Notes: generated from the letters alone by a model not told the origin. Shown: positions 1 through 12,360, counted from the stretch's first letter. The stretch is 64,000 bases of DNA from Liolophura sinensis (GCF_032854445.1 NC_088300.1:72764984-72828983); one strand, 5' to 3'. A program made the numbers and translations.

Positions 1-255
1 TCCTCGTCCCATAAACTTGACTGCCGTCTTACAAGAGAAAAAAAAGTCATCAGCAAGGCATTTAAGACAATCAGATCAGTAAATTGTTGTTCAGAAGCTT
101 AATTGACATGATCTTAAATATTAAATGATCTAAAAATATTGACATGATCTAAATAGAATAGTGGACTTATGTTGGTTGGTACATGTAGGTATATTTTCAA
201 AGTTTTTTCCATTACTTAATGGCTGAATTTCTCCCTTCTGTTAATGTTTTTGTAG

Positions 256-349
256 GAAAGTACTGTGGCACTAAGATTGTGTACTGCAAAGGGCTGTATG
301 ATTTCTGCATGAACGGAGGCAGATGTGTGGATCTAAACACTGATTACAG
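256..349 (+). CDS. slit: slit exon encoding the N-terminal part of an EGF repeat
   Basis: The exon follows a T-rich acceptor ending TAG at 255 and stops before a GTGAGT donor at 350. It opens with two bases of a split codon, then reads KYCG and a cysteine-spaced stretch with CMNGGRCVDLNTDY typical of the first half of an EGF repeat. It closes with two bases of an Arg codon completed by the next exon. This is the most 5' slit exon in the window. Confidence 0.9.
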
Positions 350-3300
350 GTGAGTTCAGCAGGTGACAGGTAAATGTTGTGATGACACACCTCTCATCAC
401 AAAGCCGGTCTCTGTCATCGCAGATTACTTAATGAAACGTGAAACTTGTAAACTCCAATTACACTTCAGCTCAACAATTTCTTTAATTAGGCTTTTAATT
501 GTCATCTTTTCACCTCTTAAACAACCCAACTTAATGGGATTTTAATTTCTTGTGATATTTAGACAATCTTGGGATTAGAAGGCTTATATTTGATTGGACA
601 ATCTCAGAGCAGTTGCCTCGGGCCTCTAGTTTCAGACTGAAGACTTTTGTCAGGTGTCAAAGTAAAACATTTATCTTTTACTTTCGTACTAAAATACCTT
701 AGGTTAGATTGAGCATGCACTTTTAATGAAAAGAAAATATTTTTTGACAACAGTGCAAAGATACATGAAACTGTTGGTTTTTATATCTTAATACATAATG
801 GCGAAACATATACAACTACAAAAAAGTTTATCAGCTTTCTTCTTGGGGCGTAAAAATGGCTTTATACTGCTGTATAAGGCCCCAACGGTCATGTCTGCTA
901 TGGTGACGGCAACAGTGATAACTGTCCAATCAATTCTGCTGAGGGGAGAGTCTGAATTGGGGGTTATATTCCTGTATATTTCTGACCACCGACGGAAAAT
1001 ATGCATGAAATAGAGTGGTTATTAAGAAATATAAAACATGCCTAAAAAATGAGAAAAAAATTGTAATTGTTTTGGTATACCTTTCATCATGTGGGTTAAA
1101 GCCATACCCTGCATTTTGTGGTACCTTTTCATGTATTCTTTAAGTACATATGTATTCAGATGTATTGAATGTGATATGAGCTGCTGTTGAGCTAAATGTA
1201 ATATTGGTGAAACAAAAATGAACTATTCCACACATTCCATTCCTTTTGGGGGGGGGGGTGGGGGGGGGCTCTGTAGCTCAGTTGCTGAGGACGCTAGCAC
1301 GGCGTAAGGACAAAGGAGCCTCTCACAAATGCGGTTGCTGTGGGCTTATACAAAAGCTTATGCTGGCTTCCTCTCCAGCTGTATGTCTGGCAGAAACCTG
1401 TGGATGGTCATGGATATTCCTAGGGCTTCGCCAGATTTCCTCCCACCATAATGCTGGCCATCGTTGTATAAGTGAAATATTTTTGAGTGCGGTGTAAAAC
1501 ACCAATCAAATAAATAGATCCATTTCTATGGAACAAAGAATTTAGATGAGGCAAGTAACAGTTACTTGTACATAAAATTGTGCAAGTAATGTGATGGTGA
1601 AAGAAAGGTGTTATATAAAGCTGTGTAATATATATGTACTGTTTGTCACAGCTTGAATTGTTATGACTATGAAGTGACAATCTCTCTGTAAATATGCTGC
1701 GTTATCAAGTAAAATTTGTCAGAAAGGATTCTTAGTGTTCAAAATGTCGGCTTTCAAAGGCTTTGTTGCTGTTTACTTTTAAAACAAAACTTAGCAGAGT
1801 TAACACTGCTGAATGTCCTACATTTAAAAGACAAGAACCATTAAATACTGCACTTTTTGTAAATTGAATGACAAAAGTAGATAGATTTCTGCACAAATAT
1901 AACTAGATTATCAAGGTTTGAATATAACATGGTTGACCATGTCTTCAGCGTAAGCCGGACATTTCCAAATGTCACACCTCTATATCCTTGTTGACAGGTG
2001 CGACTGTACTGAGGGATTCACTGGTAAAAACTGCTCGGTGAACATCGATGACTGTAAGTCCAACGTTTGTCAGCACGGGTCCTCATGTGTGGATGGCCTT
2101 AACAGCTATACGTGCAAATGTCCACCGGGCTACAAGGGGAAATATTGTGAAATAGCTCCAATTGTGGATGTCCTCTATCCTCAGTCCAGCGTCTGTCGCC
2201 GGCATGACTGTCAGAATAACGGAATGTGCTATCAACCTCTTGCCAGCGCTGATTATGTGTGTAAATGTGCACCAGGTACTAGTCTATAACACTGCTTCTC
2301 CTCTCTCTCCCTCTCTCAGTCCAGGCCTGGGCCACCTCCAGCGAAACCTCCTTCCAGGAGTCCTAGTTATGTAACTTTTCTGGAGGAACATATTGCCGTA
2401 TGGCATCCCATACTAGACATTGCCATTTACCTTTGCATTTGTGTGAATACGTCTGTTCACAGTATGAGGCGTCTGCATTACGGCAAAATAAGGAAATATG
2501 TTAAAGCTAGAATGTGATATTCGTAGACGATGAAACCATGTACTAGCCACTCTTGACATCCTGGCCATTTCCTTGGCTCTTTTATTTTGTATCAGTTTTA
2601 TTGTTGGAGGTATAGTGAACAGTTTTTAACAAGCAATTTTTGTGGACGTTTATTTGTTCGTTATTTTAGTACATGACACTCGTTCTATCCCAAATTTGTA
2701 TCAGTATTATAATTTAATCGTGATGTTTTTCTTTGCAAAATTTGGTATGACACTGGTATGAAGGTGGTTTAATTTCAGTTAAACTTGTGACCTACAAGTA
2801 ACTCAAAAATGTAATCATTCACTCTGAGACTGCTTTGGGTTTGAATACACCAGTAATGATGGCCTGGGCTGTAGGGAGCTACTGTTCTTTTCGTGTTTAA
2901 TATGCTTTGGTCAGTTGGTAAATGTTGTATTGTGTTAATTCATAAACCTATCTATAAATGATCTACTTATCCTTTTGCTTCAAATACATGTTTGTCAGTA
3001 TGCAAAATGTCTGCCCTATTTGCCATGCACAAGATTCTATAGCTGACAAGGGAATGCCTACATTTACTTACTGCAAATAACCTTAATTTAAAATTTTCAT
3101 TATTTTTTGTTATCAACTTACTGATACACACAATGCCTGACTGCATTGCCACAATACACAGCAATATCTTTTTTTCTCTTATTTTTGCTATTTTTATTTG
3201 TTCTATGTTTCCAATTCATATATATATATTACCATATGCTGTCGTGAATGGCCTCTTATAGCTGATCTGGCATGATGCACTGATAACACTACCAACTTCA

Positions 3301-5036
3301 ATTATTATAACTAGCATAAATATGCTATTCTTGTCAGTTGTGAAAGTTATGCATTTTATTTTTCAAGTACATGTTTTGTTTACTGGCATTAATGTTTAAT
3401 ACAACGTATCTGTAAATATAACTATCACAGTACCAAACAAATGATGTTACTAATGACTACACCTAAATGTATGTGTTCTCCGAAAACCAAAACTCTTTAC
3501 CTGTTAACTAAAACTTTAGATGTACACATAACTAACTAATTAATTACACCGTTGCACTGTCATAAAATTTTTGACTAACTAAATGGATAGAGGACTGTCC
3601 GAGTCTTCTTCTTGTGAAAGTGGAAAGGGAGATGTCAGTTGTGTATTCAATGGAAGGGAGGTAACTCTCTGATACGCGTCTACTCAGAGGGGTGGGGGGG
3701 GGGAGTTTTACTAGCAAAATTTTAGGCCCCTGCCTGTAGTAAGCAGTATAAAAATATTTATCAAACATATTCATGATATTGATTTTCAAAAATGTAAGCA
3801 TATATTTTTACAAATGAATGATGAAAACAATGTATCTGCTATTAAATAACATGGAAAATTATTACATAATATTTATTCATAAAATTGAGGACATCCAGTC
3901 ATATGTCAGTTATATGAACATGCATAAAAGGTGCACATTTTCAGAATATGGGTGTAGCTGAAGATAATATGACCAATAATACAACATGCTCCATGTTAAA
4001 TAGTCTAAATTTAAAACTCATTTCAATGGACCCTCTGAACACCAAAATCAATGCTAGTATTAATAAGGATAACATTTTAAATATGCACAGGGAAAGAATA
4101 ATCCCTGAAAGACTTAATCTTCCAAACTGTACAAGAAAAGCTAAATGGACTCTTAATGGACTCACTTAATGTATATTGCTTTGAAGTAAATAGCGGACTG
4201 GAAAAAATGAACTCTGTATCAAGTCATTTTGAAGTTTAACTGATGAATAGGGTAAAGGACCAGATCAGTTGAACTGTGTTGTGGTGGATTAGTTAAGATT
4301 AGAGGTAAATGTCTCAATCCGGATGAATGACACAGCATTCGTAGGCACATACGGCTATTTATAAGAGCATAACCCCATGCTTGCCCGATTGTCCACTGTT
4401 CTTATCTCGCTGTGCTTTGTTGCCAGGTTTCAGTGGTAAGAAGTGTGAAAAGTTGACCAGTGTCTCATTCCCTCACAAAGATTCGTATCTTCAACTGCCA
4501 AAGCTCAACGTCATTCCTTCAGTGAACGTCACAATTCTCCTGGCTACCAAGCAGGCCACCGGCATCATTCTGTACAATGGCAAGGATCAGCATTTGGCCG
4601 TCGAGCTCTTCAGAGGCCGGGTGCGGGTAAGTTTTGATGTCGGCAACTACCCAGTTTCTACCATGTTCAGCTATGAGAAGGTGGATGATGGTGAGATTCA
4701 CTCCCTTGAGATGCTGGTTCACAAGAAGAATTTCACGATGAGGATAGACGGCGGTATGGCACGCACAATCCTGAATGAGGGGTCAAAGGAACAGCTGAGT
4801 GTGGGAGAGCCGCTGTACCTGGGGGGTCTACCAGCCAGGGTCAATTCAGAGGCCTTCAAAAAGTGGCACATCAGAGATGGCACAAGTTTTCATGGTATGT
4901 AATACATTCAGTCAGTTCAGGAAAATGGACTATGCTGAACAGGCTTGGCCTATTTTAGTTGGAAGGATTAATCAACTAAAATCTAAGATAAATCTAGCTA
5001 TGAAGCATTAATTTTCCTGGTGAAATGTGCACAGTG

Positions 5037-5077
<41 letters not shown>

Positions 5078-6313
5078 ATCTGTTTATATGCATGACTTAT
5101 AACTATCCGTATTACATTCTTTCAGCACTGCTACAGTGTCATATACTAGTAACTATGGTAGCTATGCTTGTAATCCTATTGCCTCTGGATACCACATTGC
5201 AGCCATAAAAATGTGATAAACCTTGTTAAAAATGTGTCAGGGGTGTTTTTGCTCATACATCTTGTAGGTGGGGTGTATGCATTTTCTATTGGTTTGTTAT
5301 AGATTTTTGTGCTTTATCTTCTTTACAAATTTGTCACCAACAAGCAAAGGATTAAAGACAAAAATAGATTTGTTAGACTTGTAATCCTTTGTTTGTAGAC
5401 TTATTGTCATTTACAGTTGTTTTGCGTCATGAAGAATATGAGTCCAACAAGTTGTCCTGATTTGCTAAGCTTCTGTGTTACAGGTTGTTACAAGCTGGTG
5501 TACCTGAACCGTAAGATCGTGGACTTCTTGTCAAGCAAAGAGCGTCACAAAGTCTTACCTGGCTGTCCTAACTACAGCGATGAGGACCAAGACCCCTGTG
5601 CTGACCATCAGTGTAGGTTTGGGCTGTGTCGCCCCAAGAAATCCACCCCTAATGGCTACAGGTGTAAATGTCAGCGGGGCTACTCAGGGGAGTTCTGTGA
5701 CACAGGTGAGGCTGATCATGGGCAAAGTATCGCTTAGTTTTATCGCAAAATGTTTCTCTGGAATACACCCATGCATCAGCATGTTGAATTTTATATTATG
5801 AAGAGATTCAAGTATATGTGTCTCAGCTAAAAACTGTACTATATAGAGATGTTAAGACTATTACTTTTAAATATGTGGCATTGAACTTCAAAAGTGCTAT
5901 GTTTCAAATGTAACTATGAATTTGCTCATAAATTTAATTTTTTTCTTTAATTTATATGATGACATGGAACTTGTTAAGTACTCAGGGACTTTTTTCCTTC
6001 TGAGATTATGTTAATTTTTAAGAAGACTGAAGTTTGTGCATTTCCTTTTTCAGCACCTAACTGTAGAGACTATATATTTCGTGACATATACGTGGACCCC
6101 AAAACAGGCTGCAAATCACGGACTAAAATCAAACACAGGAAATGCCTGGGCTCATGTGGCAGGTTCTGCTGTAAACCCAAACGGGTGAAAACCCGAAAAG
6201 TGAGACTTTTCTGCCCCGATGGAAACAACTTTATCTATGACCTTCCTGTCATTCGAAAATGTGGATGTCGAAAGTGTCGAAAAGCGGGCATAACAGCCAG
6301 ATTCTTCATGTGA
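256..6313 (+). CDS. slit: slit orthologue, 3' part of gene (five exons, 5' end outside window)
   Basis: Slit is a secreted ligand for Robo receptors that guides axons and migrating cells. Five exons (256-349, 1998-2275, 4427-4894, 5484-5705, 6054-6313) join in frame through GT-AG introns and encode, in order, three EGF repeats, a laminin-G domain, one EGF repeat and a C-terminal cystine knot (CTCK), ending at TGA 6311-6313. This is the domain order of the Slit C-terminal half. The upstream LRRs and first EGFs must lie left of the window. Landmark agreements with Slit include the EGF-to-laminin-G linker CEKLTSVSF, VELFRGRVR inside laminin G, and GTSFHG just before the laminin-G cysteine. A single EGF between laminin G and CTCK fits protostome Slit, whereas vertebrate Slits have three. 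No frame damage is seen. Intron phases are 2, 1, 1, 1 across the four introns. Confidence 0.95.
350..1997 (+). other. slit: slit intron
   Basis: This is a phase-2 intron with a GTGAGT donor and a CAG acceptor. It carries the degraded SINE at 1248-1516. Short open frames near 788-1013 overlap on both strands and have no recognisable domains. Confidence 0.8.
1248..1516 (+). mobile_element. tRNA-derived SINE (family A), degraded copy
   Basis: The copy aligns by eye along its whole length with the better-preserved element at 27521. It has the Pol III-like head (GTAGCTCAGTTGCTGAGG), the body with CCACCATAATGCTGGCC, and the tail AAAACACCAATCAAATAAATA. Many substitutions make it an old insertion. 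A run of about 21 almost uninterrupted G residues (1248-1268) precedes and merges with its 5' end. Confidence 0.85.
1998..2275 (+). CDS. slit: slit exon encoding EGF repeats
   Basis: The acceptor is GACAG at 1997 and the donor GTACTA at 2276. The exon finishes the preceding EGF (CDCTEGFTGKNC), carries a complete calcium-binding-type EGF beginning DDCKSNVCQHG, and starts a third EGF containing HDCQNNGMCYQ. A proline-containing linker of about 14 residues precedes the third EGF, as in other Slits before their last pre-laminin EGF. The donor lacks the usual purine-rich +4/+5 bases and is weaker than its neighbours. Confidence 0.92.
2276..4426 (+). other. slit: slit intron, no recognisable content
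   Basis: This is a phase-1 intron of 2.15 kb. It is AT-rich with a G-run near 3693. The 73-codon frame at 3948-4169 has an unremarkable composition and no domain I recognise. I see no repeat family or RNA gene. Confidence 0.75.
4427..4894 (+). CDS. slit: slit exon encoding the end of an EGF and most of the laminin-G domain
   Basis: The exon starts after TTGCCAG (4426), completes the EGF with GFSGKKCEKL, and then encodes about 145 residues of laminin-G fold (SYLQLP, TGIILYNGKDQHLAVELFRGRVR, DGEIHSLEML, EPLYLGGLP). It ends one base into the Gly codon of the HG-C motif at a GTATGT donor. No stop or frameshift occurs. Confidence 0.95.
4895..5483 (+). other. slit: slit intron with TA microsatellite
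   Basis: This is a phase-1 intron with a GTATGT donor. A (TA)n microsatellite occupies 5041-5075. Nothing else is recognisable. Confidence 0.8.
5484..5705 (+). CDS. slit: slit exon encoding the laminin-G end and the single post-laminin EGF
   Basis: The acceptor is TTACAG at 5483 and the donor GTGAGG at 5706. The first third supplies the final laminin-G strand and disulfide (CYKLVYLN through LPGC). The rest is one EGF (DPCADHQCRFGLC, then GYRCKCQRGYSGEFCD). No further EGF follows before the cystine knot in the next exon. Confidence 0.94.
5706..6053 (+). other. slit: slit last intron
   Basis: This is a phase-1 intron of 348 bases ending in a strong polypyrimidine tract and CAG. No other feature is seen. 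Confidence 0.85.
6054..6313 (+). CDS. slit: slit terminal exon encoding the CTCK cystine knot
   Basis: The exon follows a strong polypyrimidine tract and CAG (6053). It encodes about 85 residues of C-terminal cystine knot with the pairs CLGSCG, FCC and the closing CGCRKC, plus a basic stretch (KPKRVKTRKVR). The frame ends at TGA 6311-6313 about 11 residues after the last cysteine. The knot is the usual C-terminal module of Slit proteins. Confidence 0.95.
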
Positions 6314-7036
6314 GAGACAAAGGCAGCTGTATTATTTTGAGTCTAGGTGTAAAAATTTATGGTTTAGACCAAGGAACAAGTATATATATATGTGAGAGAT
6401 CTCTGGGCAGTTCATTTTAGAGGGTGCTGCTGTTGATCAGGAAAAATAAAACTTGAAACTGAAGCCATGATCTGGTGGATTGCTGGTGAACTCTTACTGC
6501 GAGCCAAATTGCTGAGGGTAACCATGAATGAATGACCCCTGAGATAGGGGCGACCGGATAATGTTACCTCCATTTTCATCCAAGTAGGCAGATCAAGCCA
6601 TGCATGACATGCTAAGGGAGATAACTGGGTGAGAACTGGTCAAAGTTTACTCCCATCTCCTTAAGGGTTGTGTATTCATGTGTGTTCAACAAAGATTGTC
6701 ATGTTCTTTGGTGACCCCAGGAGCTGTGTTTGATCCAAGTCTAGAGGTTAAACCAAATCATGTGAATAGATCACATGTGATGAAGACTTGCATGGTCTGG
6801 GTAATCTATGTTTTACTATGTGCATTTACATATCATCCCCGGTCTGCCAGTGTCTAAGGATGGTTCATCTACATGGGCAGAATTTCAGTTAAGAGTAACG
6901 AAGAGGCAAAAACTGTCAGCGGTATTCACCATACCTTGAATAATTGCCTAAAAAACAGAAGATGCTGCAAATGTATAGTGTAAGCTGTGTACCCCAAAAT
7001 ACAAAAGAACCAAGAATGACAAACACAGCAAGTTAA
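6314..7036. other. slit 3' UTR and downstream DNA
   Basis: This is non-coding sequence after the slit stop. Apart from the AATAAA at 6445 I recognise nothing in it. Confidence 0.6.
6445..6450 (+). promoter_or_regulatory. candidate polyadenylation signal of slit
   Basis: AATAAA lies about 130 bases after the slit stop codon and is the first canonical hexamer downstream. Use of this site would place the end of the gene well before the duplicated block at 7576. Later hexamers exist, so a longer 3' UTR is possible. Confidence 0.45.
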
Positions 7037-7183
7037 TACAGAAGAGGCATTTGTGGAGTGTTTTGGAGAATACAGAAGAGACATTTGTGGAGTGTTTTGG
7101 TGAATACAGAAGAGACATTTGTGGAGGGTTTTGGTGAATACAGAAGAAACATTTGTGGAGTGTTTTGGTGAATACAGAAGAGA
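7037..7183 (+). repeat. 34-bp tandem repeat, about 4.3 units
   Basis: The unit begins TACAGAAGAGACATTTGTGG, and its starts fall at 7037, 7071, 7105, 7139 and 7173, exactly 34 bases apart. Units differ by a few substitutions. The overlapping minus-strand open frames in this stretch come from the repeat and are not genes. Confidence 0.92.
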
Positions 7184-7575
7184 ACATGGAAGTGAAGGAA
7201 TTGATGAATACAAACTGCATCTGTCCGTTCACAAATACGCAGCTCAGTTTTCTAGTGAATAATACATCTACATGAGACAGTGGTGATTTCAGATTTCACT
7301 TGGGAATATAAATATGTCATTCGTACATGGATTGTGTTTGTGTTAGCTGAGGAGATATATGAATACAGAACATTCATTGCCGCAGATTTGCATGGCTACA
7401 ATTACATATGTATTTGTGATGTGTTCATGTTGATGTGAAATTTCTTGTTGAAGTCTCGTGTCAGGAACCAACTCTCATTCTGTGTGGATGGGCAGATAAC
7501 AAGCTAGGATTCACTACAGACATGCACTTCATGTCTGAACTTCAAGGTGTACTCCGTAGATCCAGTCTGCTAACA
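7184..7575. other. non-coding DNA left of the duplicated block
   Basis: No gene, repeat or RNA feature is recognisable here. The block boundary at 7575/7576 falls inside ordinary unique sequence. Confidence 0.5.
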
Positions 7576-10500
7576 TGCTGAATGGGAAGTTGGTGAACAT
7601 AACAAACTTAGTTGTGATGACATTTCCGTATTTTGAGAAGAAAAAAGAAAAAACTATGAAAACAGTTAGAACTGAGAGGACATTTGCCCATTTGGTCAGG
7701 TCACTCTGGAGGGCAGCGCTCTATGTAATTGCCCAGAGACTTAAGCTTGTCCAGCTTACTGACGGCTCGTGTCAGGGTTGAACATACCCCTGTGGACCTC
7801 AACTACTACAACATTGTATATATTATTATAGTCTTGCCTAGATTGTGTCTCTCCTGTACTTCAGGAGTAGTAAATATTATAATTGTTGATACTCATATTT
7901 TCTTGAAGAACAGATCTGTTCAGATTTGGTGTCAGCTATTGGAATTTGGACAGTGCCAGTGATACTAGTACTTGGATGTGAGTATTGGGTGTTATACAGA
8001 AGAAATTCCTCACATGTCACTCATTACGATATACATGAAAGCCTGTGGGATTAAATGGCTACAGTGTGTTGGTACCAGTAATAATTCTGATGTGTGAGGA
8101 GTATGGTCACATGTAGTACGTGTATCTGATTAAGGCAGATGGAACGACAGAACAAATATTTAAAATTGGACTGAGATTTATATAAAGCCGCATTCACATG
8201 ATGCAATTTGTCACATTGACTCATGGACTTTAACAAATGGAATGAAAATGGTACAAGTATATTTCATATGCGGAGTTTAGAGAATGCAATTTGTCAAAAT
8301 TTGCAATCAAATGAAGTTGCGAATGTCTTATTTTCATTGGACTAGTCAAATTAAATGTCTCGCCATGACAGTCACACTGTGGGAAGGCAGTCAAACGTGT
8401 GGTAAGTAGAATACAGGCTTGAGTACATTTGTCATAGTGAGACATAGAGGCCTATCCTTTACATGCTGAACGGATACGAATGTCATTTGTGGACAAATAA
8501 ATTCTGATAACATGACAGTAATTAGACAGATCTGATGGGAGGCATATTTGTAAAATTAGGATGACTGATGTGAGAAATGTGGATTATTTTAAGACATTAG
8601 GTTAAGACATAAAGCTTCCTGTGCTTTAGCTCTGCGTACTCTTGTCAACATTATAACAGAGTACATGTATATTTGTCATTTAGTACACTATCAGACTATA
8701 TACCATGTATCTGTCAGTATATACACTATTAGAGTACATGTATGTGTATGTAACAAAGTATACATTATTGATGGACAATATTATTATACATGTGACAGTG
8801 TATTCAGCTGTCTGTTCAGTAGGCAGCACCTGAGGACTGTAATTCCTTGTCGAGTGAAAGCATCATGTAGCTCAGTGAAACATAGTTAAAATGGACTGGT
8901 GCTTTTTGGCATCAGGAGGTGGAAATATGCTGCATTTTTATGTAAATGTTTATAGGTTTACATTACAAAACTTCAAAACTTTTGGGATGTTCAGTTCCTA
9001 AGGTGTATATGTATATGAGAATCTTAAGATTTTTCCCTATTAGTGTGTATTGCATTTTTCTGCCTACTTTTTTATTACACGCAGACATGATTAGACAGTC
9101 TCTGGTCTGGAGTTTGTAACATTTGGCATGATTCATTTGTATACTTAGTATCACACTGAACCCCTGATGATTGTATGTATCTTTCATATTGGAAGATATT
9201 TTGATGATAATTTTCAAGTCTATAGGTACAAGCATGTGCACATGAACCTATTTAATATGTTTGTATGTTTAATATGTTCCGAATAGACACTAATGTAATT
9301 AAATAAACTGCTGTTTTCGGATATCAGAGATAGAATTGTTAGGCTTCATTTAATAAATTTTTACGAGGTTTTCTGAAGAATTGTTAAAAAAGGGCCCCAT
9401 ATAGCCACCTGTTGATACTCTTTTAGATAAAATTGAAATATATAAGATATTTTTTCAAAAGAAGATTTGTTGGAAGAAGATCTGAGCTGATTTATTTTCT
9501 TGGCCCGGCCATCTGTTTTCACTTTTGAAAGGTTCTATATTTTAAAATTATTCATTGTTGTCATTTTTCTTCCTCAAATCAAATATCACAGGACTATTAG
9601 AAATCTTCTAGGTGCTGATAAAGGTAATTATTTCACAGCTAGAAGTACTGCCATGGTTTAGTTTGATAATGTGAAGAGTATTTAAGAAATAGTCTGTTTT
9701 ATCTACTTGCAGAGTAAAATTACATGTAAGTAGTCATATGAATACACATGTACTGATTGCAGATGTGGCAATGTTGTGTTGTCTCCCTTGTGAGACTACA
9801 TTTTTAATGCAGTGCAGACGTCATCAAATGTAGAGCCACCTAACCAGGGTGGTTTGCCCTTTTCCTGGGCGTTTCAAAGTTGGTAGAACCATGAAAAAAA
9901 AACAAGTTAAGAGTTTGTTATTTGGTTGACTCCTTTTGGCGTATGACATACTTTGTTTTTTGGGGGGTTTTTTGTTAAATATTTATCATCCAGATTACAT
10001 AAAGACATGTATTATGGATATGGATTTGGATGGAAGAAGTAAGGTTGGAAACTGAGAACCTTAGGTAAGTCGAATGTACTACCAAATTGCTTAGAATTTC
10101 AAGGTATAGTTAATGCATTATGCAAGTCAGACATCGATGGTCTGATAGTTTGTTTTGTATGTTTTATAATTAAAATCCGGATTCAGATAGTCTACATACG
10201 TGTGTTATGTATTATAATAAGCGTATTATTTAGGTGGGTAGATTTGGTATTCTGCAATAGACTGATATTACGGTGTTTTGGTTTAAGTATCAACCATGTC
10301 AAATCCACCTTGGCCGTCTGTAACGCACAAGTCCATATTCTAACCTAGAAAGTTCGCCACTTATAGGTAGGATGTCGTCTGTTCGCCGTTGTAGTGATGT
10401 ATTTGGCTCCTAATATTGAAGCCCAAAATGTTTTGTGAGGAGCGGTGAGTTACCAGTTGTCTGTAACTGTCTGTTGCTTCAGGCTTATGACATGCACGGC

Positions 10501-11305
10501 CGCTTCATGTAAATTATTGTACAAACTTTCCGGTAGTTTACCATGTATCAAATGTTGTGTGACATGAAGACTTATACTTCCCGCCAACTGGTGTTAGCGC
10601 TCTGTTATTACTGGGCAATAACACCAATATACATAAATGAACCGATTGAAACTGCCTATTGTTTTTGTCTTCATTATCACCGTATATATTTATTTAAATG
10701 AGATGCGTATATTGAGATATATATGTAAACTGAACATGACACGCTGTACTGTTGTATTCTTGTCAGTTTTGTTTACTTAGTTGTGCACGTAGTGCTACCT
10801 CATTTTTCCTGGGTGATTCGCGATGAAGAGAGAGAACAGAATAGTGGCGATCTGGTGTCAAGTTTTTCGGTGTTGCACAGCAGTATGACGTACGCTCATA
10901 TGGCTAAATGTGTATATACTAACATGGCGAACGAGTTTACAACCGTGAAATAAAGCTCTGTATGTACCAATTTATTCGGCGTAGTCTTTGTCTTACATCG
11001 TCTCTTACCAAGTATTACTGTATGTCAAGAAATTACCACTACATCAGCATGCAATCGAAAATAACGGTGACATGGTTGTCGAATATCAATACTTACCATA
11101 CGAAAGATTTTTAAAATGGTACTTGTTTCCGCCTCTCTTGGCGACCAACACTGAGTGGCTGGAAGATGAAAACAGGACTGGTTGGTACAGTGGTAGTGTA
11201 ATGTGACTGGGCGGGATGTGTGGTGATGATACTTCAATGGCGGCAGCACTTAGACGGAATGGGTTCTCCCGGCTACAAGAAGACACAGTATATATACACT
11301 CATCT
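7576..11305. other. first 3.7 kb of the duplicated unit, no gene seen
   Basis: The sequence is AT-rich and non-coding. All open frames are short and lack domains. Poly-A hexamers occur (for example near 9300) but with no gene to attach them to. The same sequence recurs at 15556-19285. Confidence 0.55.
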
Positions 11306-11362
11306 AATCACTCCTCGTCGTCAACTGACTGAAAATTGTTAAGTACGACGTAACCTTAAACG
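11306..11362 (+). repeat. SINE (family B) 3' tail fragment, copy 1
   Basis: The stretch with CTCGTCGTCAACTGACTG and TTGTTAAGTACGACGTAA matches the 3' part of the family-B SINE at 59340-59618 (ACTCCGTCGTCATATCACTG, GGTTAAGTACAACGTTAGAC). The rest of the element is missing. Confidence 0.6.
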
Positions 11363-11400
11363 AATTCCTTCCTGTTCTAGCAGCAACTTCTTGAATAATC

Positions 11401-11451
11401 ACTGAACTAACGTATGTACAATTGCAATTGTGGTACATACGTTCGTTCAGT
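11401..11451. repeat. 51-bp hairpin, 19-bp arms, copy 1
   Basis: The left arm ACTGAACTAACGTATGTAC (11401-11419) pairs with 11433-11451 with a single mismatch, around a 13-base loop that itself contains the palindrome AATTGCAATT. It is too short for a typical miRNA precursor. It may be a small foldback or cruciform-forming sequence. Confidence 0.85.
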
Positions 11452-12240
11452 AACCATCGGATCATTTGCAGCCCTTACCTATTCTAACATAATACACACT
11501 TCATGGATAACTCTAAAATCGTAATTCATGAATACATGATACCTTTGGCGGCAAGATGTTCGAGCGCTTTGTATGTAATCCATGACCCTCGCTGCCTGAG
11601 TATGTGTGGTACACGTAGACTTGGGTGTCGGTACGACCTTGAAATTTTCCGTGTGGTTGCATTGTGGTATTATATTCATGACATATAATTTCTGCAAGGC
11701 TTATGGATCGGGTTATGTGGGTAGTTTGGTTGTATAACTGATGTTTGACGTAATATAAGTGCCGTGAGAGCCCTGTTTATGTATGGAATGAACTCAGCCT
11801 TGCTGGAATTTCGTTTATACTAACTGACCGATATACAATCCGAGTAGGTGATATATACTGGGGTTTGATTTGAATTGCATACTTCATTTCTCGGTCCTGG
11901 GTTTCCTAAATTCTTTGGTCTTTTTTACTGGAGAATTGGGAGTGGTTCGTCTCTGCCACTGCGCAGTTGTTGCGTAAAGGTTTTCTCCAGATCGATGTTT
12001 GACGTTTTTACGCCCTTGCCCATATTTGATGAATATTGAAAGGGATAGCGATGTGGCAAGTTTCACGCTTGTAAACGTAGCATGCGAGTTTCTTGGGATC
12101 AGTATATTTACCTTGTCCAGTCCGGTTATGCTTTGAAACAGTTGTTTGTCTGTGAATCACTTACCTCTAGTTTTGAGGAAAAGGGCAACCGATTTGCTGT
12201 TCGGAAATAGTATATTGTTTGTTTTAAGCTCGAAATGGAG

Positions 12241-12360
12241 TGAAGCATGAAGCATCATGCAGAAGACACCATACGTGATACCCAGTTAGCCACATTATAC
12301 TGACACTTGGTCAACCAGTCCTGTTTCGAGGCTGACGCTCTGCCACCGAACTTTATATCC
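12241..12360 (+). repeat. dispersed repeat fragment, copy 1
   Basis: The stretch containing GCAGAAGACACC and TAGCCACATTATACTGACAC resembles 47895-48010 (GGCGGAAGACAC, TAGTCACACTATACTGACAC). The two are fragments of one dispersed family. The class is not determinable from this window. Confidence 0.55.

Noticed and set aside
3948-4169. 73-codon frame in a slit intron
   Set aside because: There is no domain, no signal peptide and no splice logic, and the minus strand is equally open.
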